From: Marinobacter aromaticivorans
Lineage (GTDB): Bacteria > Pseudomonadota > Gammaproteobacteria > Pseudomonadales > Oleiphilaceae
DNA: 64,000 bases
Direction: 5' to 3'
Assembly (NCBI RefSeq): GCF_002806975.1
Contig: NZ_NIHD01000004.1
Coordinates: forward strand, 1-64,000
The notes under the pieces are model-generated. The model did not search any database. It saw only the letters and a list, made by a program, of their open reading frames with translations, and was not told the origin of the DNA. Of the stretch, positions 1 through 8,880 are shown in pieces. Position 1 is the stretch's first letter, and each line of letters opens with the position of its first letter. Position numbers and translations under genes: made by a program.

Positions 1-6
1 CCGCCT

Positions 7-98
7 AATCCTCCCAGCCGCGCCACATTAAGACCAGAACGCCTCAGTTTGTGCACCCCACATGCTGAGGCGTTTTGCTATGTGTTGCTGGGAGGATT
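7..98. repeat. Outer inverted repeat around the terminator
   Basis: The 12-nt arm aatcctcccagc (7-18) is exactly complementary to gctgggaggatt (87-98). With the inner terminator stem this makes a nested hairpin. A small extra hairpin (gaacc/ggttc, 100-115) follows directly. The rest of 1-267 holds the ttr promoter region and no supported gene. Confidence 0.5.
38..76. terminator. Hairpin terminator at left edge
   Basis: The arms aacgcctcag (39-48) and ctgaggcgtt (65-74) form a perfect 10-bp stem with a 16-nt loop, followed by TTTT on the plus strand. It probably ends a transcript entering from the left of the window. It sits inside a wider inverted repeat whose outer arms are at 7-18 and 87-98. 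Confidence 0.65.
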
Positions 99-175
99 TG
101 AACCGAAAGAGGTTCGACCAGTTACAGACCGCATCCCGCCGTAAGGGAACCCCCTTAGTATCCAATCACACCAAA

Positions 176-216
176 TTGACGCCCATCAAGTTCCCCTCGC
201 GCCTCCTTGATAGCAT
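176..216 (+). promoter_or_regulatory. FNR/Anr-like box and -10 of the ttr promoter
   Basis: TTGACGCCCATCAA (176-189) matches the FNR/Anr consensus TTGAT-N4-ATCAA at 9 of 10 fixed bases. A -10-like TAGCAT lies at 211-216. A start site near 224 would put the box centre (182.5) about 41.5 bases upstream, the usual class II activator spacing. This fits an anaerobic reductase operon. The promoter itself is inferred. Confidence 0.5.
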
Positions 217-267
217 CCTGTTAGCTACCTCACTAATAAACCTCCAGCGTTACTGGATGGAGATATC

Positions 268-1047
268 ATGGATAAAATCCGCCGTGCTCTGCTAGGACAG
301 ATTGCCAAACTGACAGCCGGGGCTGCGTTAGTTCCCCTGAGCAGCATTGCCTCTGCAGGCATTAACGATCAGCCGCCGCGCAGAGAGGGTGATCCGGAAA
401 AACGCTATGCCATGCTGATTGACCTGAGGGCCTGCATCGGATGCCAGGCTTGCACGGTCTCCTGTCATATTGAAAACGAAGCGCCTCTGGGCAGTTTCCG
501 CACCATTGTTTCGCAATACGAAGTAGAGCATGAAGACACCGGTGACTCTGCCACTTTTATGCTGCCGCGACTGTGTAATCACTGCGAGAACCCGCCCTGT
601 GTACCCGTATGCCCGGTGCAGGCAACCTTCCAGCGCCAGGACGGTATCGTTGTGGTCGATAACGAGGTTTGTGTGGGCTGTGCCTATTGTGTGCAAGCCT
701 GCCCCTACGATGCCCGCTTCATCAACGAGTACACCCAGACAGCGGATAAATGTACGTTCTGCGCCCACCGGCTGGACGTGGGCTTGCTGCCAGCCTGTGT
801 GGAATCCTGTGTGGGCGGTGCCCGCATTATCGGAGATCTGCGCGACCCGGAGAGCCAGATCAGCCGCATGATGAAAGAACACTACAGTGAGCTGATGGTG
901 CTCAAACCGGAAATGGGCACAGCCCCCCACGTGTTTTATCTGGGCATGGACGAACGGTTTGTATCCCGACCGGATGCCAAACCGGCAATCTGGGACGTGC
1001 GTGATCAACAAGGTGAGGAGATTGGCTATGAATTCAGCGGTCATTGA
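268..1047 (+). CDS. ttrB: Tetrathionate reductase-like iron-sulfur subunit (TtrB-like)
   Basis: This 259-aa electron-transfer subunit should pass electrons from the membrane subunit to the molybdopterin subunit. Four cysteine groups are visible (CIGCQACTVSC, CNHCENPPCVPVC, CVGCAYCVQAC, CTFC...ACVESC), the pattern of a four-[4Fe-4S] DmsB/PsrB/TtrB protein. The N-terminus carries an RR pair (DKIRRALLGQ) and a hydrophobic stretch, so Tat export to the periplasm is likely, as for TtrB. The ATG has GATGGAG just upstream. The order B-C-A matches the Salmonella ttrBCA operon. The substrate is inferred from architecture and order; polysulfide, thiosulfate or a selenium or arsenic oxyanion is possible. 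Confidence 0.72.
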   Translation: MDKIRRALLGQIAKLTAGAALVPLSSIASAGINDQPPRREGDPEKRYAMLIDLRACIGCQACTVSCHIENEAPLGSFRTIVSQYEVEHEDTGDSATFMLPRLCNHCENPPCVPVCPVQATFQRQDGIVVVDNEVCVGCAYCVQACPYDARFINEYTQTADKCTFCAHRLDVGLLPACVESCVGGARIIGDLRDPESQISRMMKEHYSELMVLKPEMGTAPHVFYLGMDERFVSRPDAKPAIWDVRDQQGEEIGYEFSGH

Positions 1048-2137
1048 GGTTCTGGCACCTCGCTACGGCATTGCCTGGTACCCATGGGCAGTCCAGTACT
1101 TCTTCCTCATCGCGGTATCTTATTCGGCGCTGCTGTTGACGGTACCGGGGCTACTATTCGGCAAGAAGAATTATGAATCCCTGGCCAAAGTAGCGTTGCT
1201 GGTCACCGTCAGTTGCACACTGGCAGGCCCTGTCGCCCTGCTGGCGGACCTGCACCAGCCTTTGCGATTCTGGCACTTCTACGCCAACCTGACCCCCTGG
1301 TCCTGGATGTCAATCGGCAGCCTGCTGTTGCCTGTATACCTGGTACTGGTCGTCGCCTATGCCTGGCTGGCATGGCGGCCGGCCATGCAGGCGCAAGCCC
1401 GGGGTAACGGCTGGATTGCGAAGCTCTCGGGTTGGATCAGCCTTGGAGAGTGGCATGCGCCCCGCTGGATGCTGGTGGCGACCGGCCTTGGGGCCCTGGC
1501 GCTTTCTGTCGGCATTATGGTTTACACCGGTGCCGAAGTGGCGATTGTTAAAGCCCGCCCCCTCTGGAACACCTACTGGCTTCCGGTCATGTTCGTGCTG
1601 ACAGGTGTGGTTGCAGCGGCGGGCCTGGTGATTCTGATTAACCGGCTGATGACCGGAAACGACCAGGAGGTAAACGAGCAGAGCCTGAAAGTGATCGTCG
1701 TCACCATGATTCTCTCTGCACTGGTTGCTGCGCTCTGGGTTTCGGAAGGTATTACCGGGTTCAGTCCGTCGGTTGAACAGGCCTTTGCATCGCTGCGGGG
1801 AAATCCCGAGTGGCGCGCTGTTGCGATTTACGGCTTGCTGGTTGGTATTGCGCTTACGCTCACAGCGATCGTTACGTTGCGTCGTCCCGGTTGGCTCGGG
1901 CGCTCCTGGATAGCAGGTTTGCTGGCTGTCCACATCGGCTGGACCTTCCGCTGGATGGTGCTGATGGAGGTACAGACCGTGGCCAAAAATACCGCTGGCT
2001 ATTATCACTACGCCATTGAGGCGGGTTCCAGTGGTTTGCTTGGAATCATTGGAACATTTGGGCTCTGGCTGGCTGCGTTACTCATTATTGACATTCTGGT
2101 GCCCTGGAAAAAAAGCCTCCAGGCAAGCAGCCACTGA
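1028..2137 (+). CDS. ttrC: NrfD/PsrC-type membrane subunit (TtrC-like)
   Basis: A 369-aa polytopic protein of the NrfD/PsrC family with about nine hydrophobic segments. It is the likely quinol-oxidising membrane anchor of the reductase. The ATG at 1028 was chosen because GGTGAGGAG precedes it and the protein then starts with a short leader running straight into the first membrane helix. It overlaps the ttrB 3' end by 20 bases, suggesting translational coupling. No haem-binding motif is evident. Length is close to TtrC and PsrC relatives. Confidence 0.7.
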   Translation: MNSAVIEVLAPRYGIAWYPWAVQYFFLIAVSYSALLLTVPGLLFGKKNYESLAKVALLVTVSCTLAGPVALLADLHQPLRFWHFYANLTPWSWMSIGSLLLPVYLVLVVAYAWLAWRPAMQAQARGNGWIAKLSGWISLGEWHAPRWMLVATGLGALALSVGIMVYTGAEVAIVKARPLWNTYWLPVMFVLTGVVAAAGLVILINRLMTGNDQEVNEQSLKVIVVTMILSALVAALWVSEGITGFSPSVEQAFASLRGNPEWRAVAIYGLLVGIALTLTAIVTLRRPGWLGRSWIAGLLAVHIGWTFRWMVLMEVQTVAKNTAGYYHYAIEAGSSGLLGIIGTFGLWLAALLIIDILVPWKKSLQASSH

Positions 2138-2159
2138 TTTACGTCTCAGGAGTTGGGTT

Positions 2160-5100
2160 ATGGACAAGAATCGTCGTAATTTCCTGAAGGGAGCAGCCGC
2201 TGCCGGCGGTGCCGCAACCTTCGCAGCCGGCTACTATGGCCCGCTGGAAAAAATGGGCAAAGGCCTGGTAAACGGAACCTCCGGCGTGGCGACCGCAGAC
2301 CGGCTGCATGGTAACAGCCTTGCGCCGGAATACTCGGTAGATCCGAAAACAGGCGCGGTATCCCTCAACCCTGATCAGCGTATCGCATTCACAGTGTGCT
2401 ATGGCTGCACCACCAAGTGTGGGGTGCGCGTGCGCATCGACAAGAATGAAAACCGGGTACTGCGAGTGTCAGGTAACCCTTACCATCCTCTTTCGTCTGA
2501 CGAGCACCTGGATGAGAACACTCCGGTGCAGGAGGCGCTCAGGCGCATGAGCAGCTTCCGGGATCAGGGCCAGCTGAACCGCTCCACTGCCTGTGCCCGG
2601 GGCAATGCCGCCATGGCGCAACTGACCAGTGATCAGCGCGTACTTGAATGCCTGAAGCGCACCGGCCCCCGGGGCAGTAACCAGTGGGAAACCATCTCTT
2701 TCGAGCAGTTGCTGGATGAAATAGTTGCTGGCGGAGACCTGTTCGGGGAGGGCGAGGTTGAAGGCTTGCGCTCCATCCGTGATCTGAACACTCCGCTGGA
2801 CCCGGATAACCCGGAGTACGGTCCCAAGGCAAACCAGTTGCTGATGATGGAGGCGACGGATTACGGACGTTCGGCATTGCTCAAGCGCTTTGCCTTCAAT
2901 GCCTTTGGTACCCGTAACTACGGACATCATGGTGCCTACTGTGGTCTGGCGTTCCGTATGGGGTCTGGCGCATTGATGAACGATCTTGAAAAGAACGCTC
3001 ACGTAAAGCCGGATTATGCCAACGTGGAGTTTGCACTGTTCATCGGAACCGCGCCCAGCCAGGCGGGGAATCCATTCAAACGCCAGGGCCGGCTGCTGGC
3101 CCAGGCCCGCAGTACCGGCAATCTGGAATATGTTGTGGTGGACCCGGCTCTCACAGCGGCAGCCTCTCATGCTGCCGGTGACCGTAGCCGCTGGATTTCC
3201 ATTTTGCCGGGTACGGATACCGCATTGGCCATGGCCTTGATCCGGTGGCTGCTGGAGAACGAAGGCTATGCCAAAGACTATCTGGCAGTGCCTGGCAACA
3301 AGACTGCGGGTGAATCCGGGGAAGCTGGCCACACCAACGCGACCCATCTTGTCATCGATGAGGACACTCACCCCCGGGCCGGATATTTCCTGCGCCTGAG
3401 TGATATTGGCCAGGCGGAGGCCGGCACGGACCATGATCACCCGGTTGTTGTGAACCAGGCCGGTGAACTGGAGAGTGCTGAATCAGCCTCAAGCGGTCAG
3501 TTATTTGTAGAACGCAGGGTTCAGACCAGTGATGGCCCGGTCAGGGTACGCAGCTCTCTGTTCAAGTTGCGTCAGGAGGCTATGCGTCACAGCATTGAAG
3601 AATATGCAGAAATCTGTGGCATTGATGCCGCCGTTATCCGTGAGCTGGCCCGGCGATTCGCCGGTTTTGGTCGTAAGGCCGCAGCGGATGCCCATGGTGG
3701 CATGATGTCCGGTGCCGGCTTCTATGCTTCATATGCTGTCAATATGCTTAACCTGCTGGTGGGCAGTTTCAACCAGAAAGGCGGCGTGGCCAAAGGCGGG
3801 GGTAGTTTCAACGGAGTGGGTGCCGGCCCCCGGTACAACCTGGCGGATTTCCCGGGTAAAGTCCGGCCACGGGGCGTTTTCCTCTCACGGTCGCGTTTCC
3901 CCTACGAAAAAACCAGCGAGTACAAGCGCCGTCTGGCAGCGGGCGAATCGCCTTATCCCGCGACTGCGCCCTGGCGCTCACTGGCGCCGCCGATACTGAC
4001 CGAGCACCTGCTTTCCGGCCTTGAGGGTTACCCCTACAGAATCAAAGCAATGATCGGTGCAATGGCGAATCCCATGTACGGCCAGGCTGGCCTGACATCA
4101 TTGCTGGAAGAAAAACTGAAAGACCCGAAAAATATTGGCCTGTATGTGGCGGTGGACGGTTTTATCAACGAAACCAACCGTTTTGCCGACTACATTGTGC
4201 CCGACTCCGTTATGTATGAAGTCTGGGGGTTCACCGGTGCCTGGAGTGGCACCCTGACCAGAATGACCACCGCGTGCTGGCCGGTTGTTGAGCCGCGCCA
4301 GGCCAGAACGGCCAAAGGTGAGCCCGTAAGCCTCGATAACTTCTTTATCGAGCTGGGCCGGCGCCTGGATCTGCCCGGCTTTGGTGACAACGCTATTGAA
4401 GGCGCGGATGGCAGGATGCACGCGCTGAATCGTGCCGAGGATTTCTATCTGCGGGCAGCGGCCAACATTGCCATGACCGGTGAACCCCTGCCATCTGCCA
4501 CTGAGGAAGACATCAGCGCCAGCGGCATAGAACCGTTGCTGGAGAGAATCCGGGATACGGTGTCGGAAGACGAAGCCGGGCCAGTGGCGCGGCTGTATTC
4601 CCGCGGTGGCCGGTTCGAGACCATGGATAAAGCTTACAACAATGAAAAGCTTGGCCATGCTTGGTCGCGCCCCCTGTGTGTATACAATGAGGCGGTTGGC
4701 ACTGCCATCGATAGTTACAGCGGCAGGCGTTTTGTGGGCACGCCCACTCACCATGAACCCAGGTTCTGGGACGGCTCGCGGCTCAGGGATCATTATCCGG
4801 AGAGCGACTGGCCGCTACTGGCGTTTTCGTTCAAGTCCAACCTGATGAACTCCTATGCCATCGGGCTGGAGCGGTTGCGCATGATCAAACCCTACAATCC
4901 GGTGTTGATGCATCACAACGACGCGGTCAGGTTTGGTGTCCGTCATGGCGATACCATCAGCATAGAAAGCCCTGGTGGCAAAGTACTGGCACTGGCGCTG
5001 GTTGGTGACAATGTGCACGAGGGCGCTATCGGTATTGAGCATGGCTATGGCCACCGGGAATTGGGCGCCTCCAGTCATATCATCGATGGACAAGAGCGCG

Positions 5101-5261
5101 CCGGTAACCCGTATCTGGCTGCCGGTGTGAACATCAATGACCTGGGTTTTTCGGACCCCACACGCAGGGATGGCACAGCCACCTGGCTGGAGAACGTCAG
5201 TGGAGCGTCTGTCCGGCAGGGCTTGCCGGTGCGGGTGAGCGTGGTGCCCTATATCGCCTGA
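2160..5261 (+). CDS. ttrA: Molybdopterin catalytic subunit, tetrathionate reductase-like (TtrA-like)
   Basis: The 1033-aa catalytic subunit begins at the ATG at 2160, behind CAGGAG. A Tat signal NRRNFLKG lies at residues 4-11, predicting periplasmic location. C80-x2-C83-x3-C87 and C145 form the [4Fe-4S] site of the molybdopterin oxidoreductase superfamily. GAYCG around C261 lies where the molybdenum ligand is expected, pointing to cysteine ligation as in TtrA/PhsA-like enzymes. The C-terminal dinucleotide-binding domain is present (NSYAIGLERLRM onward). Length matches TtrA (about 1000 aa). No ttrRS sensor genes flank the operon, so control is probably through the upstream FNR-like box. An oxyanion other than tetrathionate cannot be excluded. 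Confidence 0.68.
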   Translation: MDKNRRNFLKGAAAAGGAATFAAGYYGPLEKMGKGLVNGTSGVATADRLHGNSLAPEYSVDPKTGAVSLNPDQRIAFTVCYGCTTKCGVRVRIDKNENRVLRVSGNPYHPLSSDEHLDENTPVQEALRRMSSFRDQGQLNRSTACARGNAAMAQLTSDQRVLECLKRTGPRGSNQWETISFEQLLDEIVAGGDLFGEGEVEGLRSIRDLNTPLDPDNPEYGPKANQLLMMEATDYGRSALLKRFAFNAFGTRNYGHHGAYCGLAFRMGSGALMNDLEKNAHVKPDYANVEFALFIGTAPSQAGNPFKRQGRLLAQARSTGNLEYVVVDPALTAAASHAAGDRSRWISILPGTDTALAMALIRWLLENEGYAKDYLAVPGNKTAGESGEAGHTNATHLVIDEDTHPRAGYFLRLSDIGQAEAGTDHDHPVVVNQAGELESAESASSGQLFVERRVQTSDGPVRVRSSLFKLRQEAMRHSIEEYAEICGIDAAVIRELARRFAGFGRKAAADAHGGMMSGAGFYASYAVNMLNLLVGSFNQKGGVAKGGGSFNGVGAGPRYNLADFPGKVRPRGVFLSRSRFPYEKTSEYKRRLAAGESPYPATAPWRSLAPPILTEHLLSGLEGYPYRIKAMIGAMANPMYGQAGLTSLLEEKLKDPKNIGLYVAVDGFINETNRFADYIVPDSVMYEVWGFTGAWSGTLTRMTTACWPVVEPRQARTAKGEPVSLDNFFIELGRRLDLPGFGDNAIEGADGRMHALNRAEDFYLRAAANIAMTGEPLPSATEEDISASGIEPLLERIRDTVSEDEAGPVARLYSRGGRFETMDKAYNNEKLGHAWSRPLCVYNEAVGTAIDSYSGRRFVGTPTHHEPRFWDGSRLRDHYPESDWPLLAFSFKSNLMNSYAIGLERLRMIKPYNPVLMHHNDAVRFGVRHGDTISIESPGGKVLALALVGDNVHEGAIGIEHGYGHRELGASSHIIDGQERAGNPYLAAGVNINDLGFSDPTRRDGTATWLENVSGASVRQGLPVRVSVVPYIA

Positions 5262-5294
5262 ATACTTTGGGGCGGGGTGATCTGCAGGCGTGGC

Positions 5295-5852
5295 TTAAAG
5301 TGACGCAGCAGATCGCGCCGCCTGGTCATACAGCCCGGATATTCCGCGCAGAAAGCCGGCCACTGCACCCGTGTCGGCTCCTGAGAAGCCCAGGGTCCGC
5401 AGGGAATCCACAAGGCATTCCTCGCGAATTTCCCGGTAGCGACGGCACACGCTTTTGCCTTTCTCGGTTGTGGAATAGTAGGTTTCCTTGCCATGTTTCT
5501 CAGAGCTGACCACTTCATGTTTCAGAAGTTTCTTGAGCGCGTAGGTTACGGTGTGACTGTCTTCCACATTGAGCACCAGGCAGATGTCCGCGGTTTTTTT
5601 TGCGCGATCGCGATGGTTCACGCTGTGCAGAACCAGTATATCCAGAGGGCTTAACTCCGGCAGCCCGGCGGCGTTCATACAGCGAACCATCCACCGGTTA
5701 AAGGCGTTTCCCGCAACAATCAAACCGAATTCAAGTTCTGACAATTCCATCGCGCTGTCTGAAGCCAGGTGAGCAGAGGACACAATTGGGCCGACTTTGC
5801 GGTGTCCCTTGTCGTTGTCCGGATTCTTTAAGGAATCGTTGGTTTTGCTCAT
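5295..5852 (-). CDS. MarR-type winged-helix regulator
   Basis: A 185-aa protein with a winged-helix core (about residues 65-150) of the MarR superfamily. The region from SPLDILVLHSV through TADICLVLNVEDSHTVTYALKKLLK looks like the DNA-reading helices, and the segment ending YYSTTEKGK is the wing. The first 40 residues are polar and probably disordered. It is the last gene of the dctP-dctQ-dctM run on the same strand, so it likely controls that transporter in response to its substrate. It converges on ttrA with about 30 bases between stops. Confidence 0.72.
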   Translation of the reverse strand: MSKTNDSLKNPDNDKGHRKVGPIVSSAHLASDSAMELSELEFGLIVAGNAFNRWMVRCMNAAGLPELSPLDILVLHSVNHRDRAKKTADICLVLNVEDSHTVTYALKKLLKHEVVSSEKHGKETYYSTTEKGKSVCRRYREIREECLVDSLRTLGFSGADTGAVAGFLRGISGLYDQAARSAASL

Positions 5853-5908
5853 ATCACTTAAATACTCTTATAAACGGTGTTTCTTCGGCCTGGCCTTTCT
5901 GGGCCGCT

Positions 5909-7213
5909 TTAATTGCCCATTTTCCCGGGCAGGTATGTCACAATCTCCGGGAACAGGGTAATGAGTACGACGCCGCTCAGGATCAGCAGGAAGTAGGGCA
6001 ATGCCGCCCATGCAATGCGCAGGATGTTCTCTCCGGTCAGCCCCTGAATCACGAAGAGATTAAAACCCACTGGCGGTGTTATCTGGCTCATTTCCACCAC
6101 AGTCACCAGATAAATACCGAACCACAGGGGATCAATGCCGGCAGCTTCCACCATCGGCAGAATCACAGACGTGGTAAGCACCACAACGGAGATGCCATCC
6201 AGAAAGCAGCCCAGCAGGATAAAAAACAGGGTGAGTGCCATCAGGAGCATGTAGGGTTCAAGGCCGAGGGTATTGATCCAGGCTGCTAGCTCCCGGGGAA
6301 TACCGGTAAATCCCATTGAACTTGTCAGAAAGTGTGCACCCACCAGAATAAAGGCAATCATGGATGAGGTTTTTACCGTTCCCATCAGCCCTTTTACAAA
6401 GGTGGTCCAGTTCATGGAACCGCTTTTCCAGGACAGGAGATGTGCCAGAGCCACACCAATAGCCGCAGATTCAGTGGGAGAGGCCAGGCCGGCGTAGATC
6501 GAGCCGATCACACCGATGATTAACAGCATGACCGGAACAAGCGGGCGGCTGCGGCGAACTTTCTCTGCAAAGGAAAACGATTCGGCTTCGCCTGCCGGTA
6601 TGCCGGAGGGGTTCATCAGGGACCAGATCATAACGTAGCCACCAAACAGAGCCATAAGAAGGAGGCCTGGCAGGATACCGGCTACGAACAGGCGCGCGAT
6701 GGACTGTTCGGTTGCTACGCCATACACGATCAGAATGATTGACGGGGGAATCAGCAATCCCAGCGTGGCAGACCCCGCCAGAGTGCCAAGAATCTGGTTT
6801 TTGTTGTAACCGCGTTGGCTGAGTTCCGGAATCGACATCTTGCCAATGGTTGCTGCGGTGGCGGCTGAGGAGCCGGAAATGGCTGCAAAGATACCACAGC
6901 CTATAATGTTGGTGTGCAGCAGCCGCCCGGGCACCTTGCCGACCCAGGGTGAAATCCCCCGGAACATTTCTTCGGAAAGGCGGGAGCGGAACAGCACCTC
7001 TCCCATCCAGATAAACATGGGAAGCGCGGCCAGATCCCAGGATACGCTAGCGCTGTAGAATGCCGTGGAAAGGCTGTCGCCTACCGGTATGCCACTGAAA
7101 AAATACAGTGCTATGCAGCCGATCGTGGTCAGGGAAAAGGCAACCCATAACCCTGCGGCCAGGAATACCAAAAGCAGGCACAGCAGCAGCAAGCTCATCC
7201 AGATCATTTCCAT
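5909..7213 (-). CDS. dctM: TRAP transporter large permease (DctM family)
   Basis: A 434-aa hydrophobic protein with about 12 membrane segments, the usual size for the DctM channel subunit. GCGIFAAISGSSAATAATIG and LLIPPSIILIVYG are family-typical. It forms the Na+-driven import complex with the DctQ subunit just upstream (4-base gap) and the periplasmic receptor. Solutes are usually small carboxylates or sulfonates; the sequence does not identify the substrate here. Confidence 0.88.
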   Translation of the reverse strand: MEMIWMSLLLLCLLLVFLAAGLWVAFSLTTIGCIALYFFSGIPVGDSLSTAFYSASVSWDLAALPMFIWMGEVLFRSRLSEEMFRGISPWVGKVPGRLLHTNIIGCGIFAAISGSSAATAATIGKMSIPELSQRGYNKNQILGTLAGSATLGLLIPPSIILIVYGVATEQSIARLFVAGILPGLLLMALFGGYVMIWSLMNPSGIPAGEAESFSFAEKVRRSRPLVPVMLLIIGVIGSIYAGLASPTESAAIGVALAHLLSWKSGSMNWTTFVKGLMGTVKTSSMIAFILVGAHFLTSSMGFTGIPRELAAWINTLGLEPYMLLMALTLFFILLGCFLDGISVVVLTTSVILPMVEAAGIDPLWFGIYLVTVVEMSQITPPVGFNLFVIQGLTGENILRIAWAALPYFLLILSGVVLITLFPEIVTYLPGKMGN

Positions 7214-7217
7214 GGGC

Positions 7218-7757
7218 CTACTCCTGCGCTGCTTCGTCTTTCAGCCGGGAAATCCGGCCGGTTGCCAGTAGAAAAAATGCATCCAGCAGGGCAATTAACA
7301 GCCAGATCAGACCGAGGGTCATAACGGCCTGAGGTATCCATAAGGGTACCGGCACCATGCCGATCGAGAGATCGCCAAAATCGTAGCTGTCATACGCCAG
7401 GCGGGCGCTGTGCCAGGCCGCAAAACCGGTAATAGCGCTCGCCACCAGCGTGACCAGCATGTCCATGATTCGGTGCAGGGATTGGGGTACCGACTGAAGA
7501 AGCAAAGTGACCCGAATGTGACCCCCTTGCCAGAATGTATAGGCAAGGCCAAAAAAGGTTGCGCCCAGCAACAGGAACGAAGCCACCTCTGCCAGCCCCG
7601 GAATGTTGAGCCCCAGAGCATCGAAGCCGGCCAGCCCCAGCAGTTTGTCCAGCACGCGGCCCAGTACCTGTGCCACGATCAACACCATAATGATGGTCAG
7701 GTGCAACGCAGAAAGAGCGCCCCCCAGCCTGTAAAACCCATCAAGTGCTTTGCGCAT
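7218..7757 (-). CDS. dctQ: TRAP transporter small permease (DctQ family)
   Basis: A 179-aa protein with four predicted membrane segments, typical of the small TRAP subunit that joins DctM in the inner membrane. The motif around GHIRVTLLLQSVP (helix 2-3 junction, about residues 78-90) is characteristic. It lies between the receptor gene and dctM on the same strand. A hairpin separates it from the receptor gene. Confidence 0.82.
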   Translation of the reverse strand: MRKALDGFYRLGGALSALHLTIIMVLIVAQVLGRVLDKLLGLAGFDALGLNIPGLAEVASFLLLGATFFGLAYTFWQGGHIRVTLLLQSVPQSLHRIMDMLVTLVASAITGFAAWHSARLAYDSYDFGDLSIGMVPVPLWIPQAVMTLGLIWLLIALLDAFFLLATGRISRLKDEAAQE

Positions 7758-7810
7758 CGGGCCCTTCTCTTGATGTTGTCCTGTTGCTCACAGAGCAGGG
7801 ATGGATCGGG

Positions 7811-7838
7811 GCGCTACGGCTTGGCTGTGCCGTAGCGC
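7811..7838. promoter_or_regulatory. Intercistronic hairpin between dctP and dctQ
   Basis: gcgctacggc (7811-7820) and gccgtagcgc (7829-7838) make a perfect 10-bp stem with an 8-nt loop, with partial cggg/cccg extension outside. No T-run follows on the minus strand. It probably stabilises the dctP mRNA or partly terminates, so the receptor is made in excess over the permeases, as is common for binding-protein operons. Confidence 0.5.
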
Positions 7839-7848
7839 TACCCGGTTA

Positions 7849-8859
7849 TTACTGCTTGTTGTAGGCGTCAAGCAGCGCCTGGCCGCTTTCACCGGCGCGC
7901 TCTAACCATTCTTCTGTCATGGTTTCGCCGATTTCTTGCAGGTGCTTGACCAGTTGCGGAGAAGGCTCCGATACTTCAATGCCGTTATCCCGCATGATTT
8001 TGATCTTCGCTGCTGTTTCCGCCTTACTGGCTTCCCAGCCACGCTTCTCAGCCACTTTGGCAGCGTCTTCGAGTGCAGTCTGGGCGTCCTCAGATAAGCG
8101 GTCAAAGGCTTTTGCGTTAACAACCACCATGTTCTTGGGGAGCCACAGCTGGGCATGGTTGAAGTGTGAGAGATAGTCCCAGGCGCGGGTGTTGGCGCCG
8201 GTAGATGGCGATGTGATCATGGCATCTACGCGGCCGGTGCCAAAGGCAGTAGGAATGTCCGGCACTTCCACCTGGGTGGGCAGGGCGCCCAGCAATTCTG
8301 CCAGTCGCTCACTGGACTTGTTATACGCGCGCATTTTCACGCCTTTGAGCTCGTCGCCGGTTTCAACCGCAAACTGCGTGTAAATGCCCTGTGGTGGCCA
8401 GGGCACGGCAAACAGCAGTTTCAGCCGCTGGCGTTCAAGGCGTTTGCTGAGCACATCTTTCGACGCCTGCCACAACTCCCACGCCTGGTCATAATTGCTG
8501 GCAAGGTAAGGCACGGAATCCACCTCAAAGAGAGGGTCCTCGTTGGCAAGGCGCGACATAATCAGCTCGCCAATGGGAACCAGACCGCGGCGCACGGAGT
8601 TCTTGATTTCCTGATGTTTGATCAATGAGCCACTGCTGTGAACGGTAATGTCCAGTTCGCCGTCGGTTGCCTCCCGCACATCGTCAGCAAACTGTCGGAT
8701 ATTGACGGTGTGAAAGTTGGAGTCGCCGTAGGGTGTGGGCATATCCCAGTCGGTAGCCTGGGCACTACCTACCGAAAATGCGAGGGCTGCAGCAGTAAGC
8801 AGACCCGCAATACGTTTGCTGCGACGAGCAGGGGCACTGCTCGGGTGTTGGTTTTGCAT
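7849..8859 (-). CDS. dctP: TRAP transporter periplasmic substrate-binding protein (DctP family)
   Basis: A 336-aa solute receptor with a signal peptide of about 35 residues ending in SAQA. The DctP fold is indicated by FADDVREATDGELDITVHSSG and by the segment around GVKMRAYN, whose arginine is the usual carboxylate-binding residue of the family. It binds the ligand in the periplasm and delivers it to DctQM. It is the first gene of the dctP-dctQ-dctM-marR run. Ligand unknown; the organic-acid class is inferred from the conserved arginine. Confidence 0.87.
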   Translation of the reverse strand: MQNQHPSSAPARRSKRIAGLLTAAALAFSVGSAQATDWDMPTPYGDSNFHTVNIRQFADDVREATDGELDITVHSSGSLIKHQEIKNSVRRGLVPIGELIMSRLANEDPLFEVDSVPYLASNYDQAWELWQASKDVLSKRLERQRLKLLFAVPWPPQGIYTQFAVETGDELKGVKMRAYNKSSERLAELLGALPTQVEVPDIPTAFGTGRVDAMITSPSTGANTRAWDYLSHFNHAQLWLPKNMVVVNAKAFDRLSEDAQTALEDAAKVAEKRGWEASKAETAAKIKIMRDNGIEVSEPSPQLVKHLQEIGETMTEEWLERAGESGQALLDAYNKQ

Positions 8860-8880
8860 GATGTTTGCCTCCGGGCACCG

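Noticed and set aside
1..16. A possible tRNA 3' end (ccgcc, seven bases, then cCCA)
   Set aside because: The 5' part lies outside the window and the implied acceptor (AGGATTA with C discriminator) fits no tRNA I recognise.
62..295. A 77-codon plus-strand reading frame before ttrB
   Set aside because: It overlaps the hairpins, the FNR-like box and the ttrB start, has no clear RBS and no family likeness.
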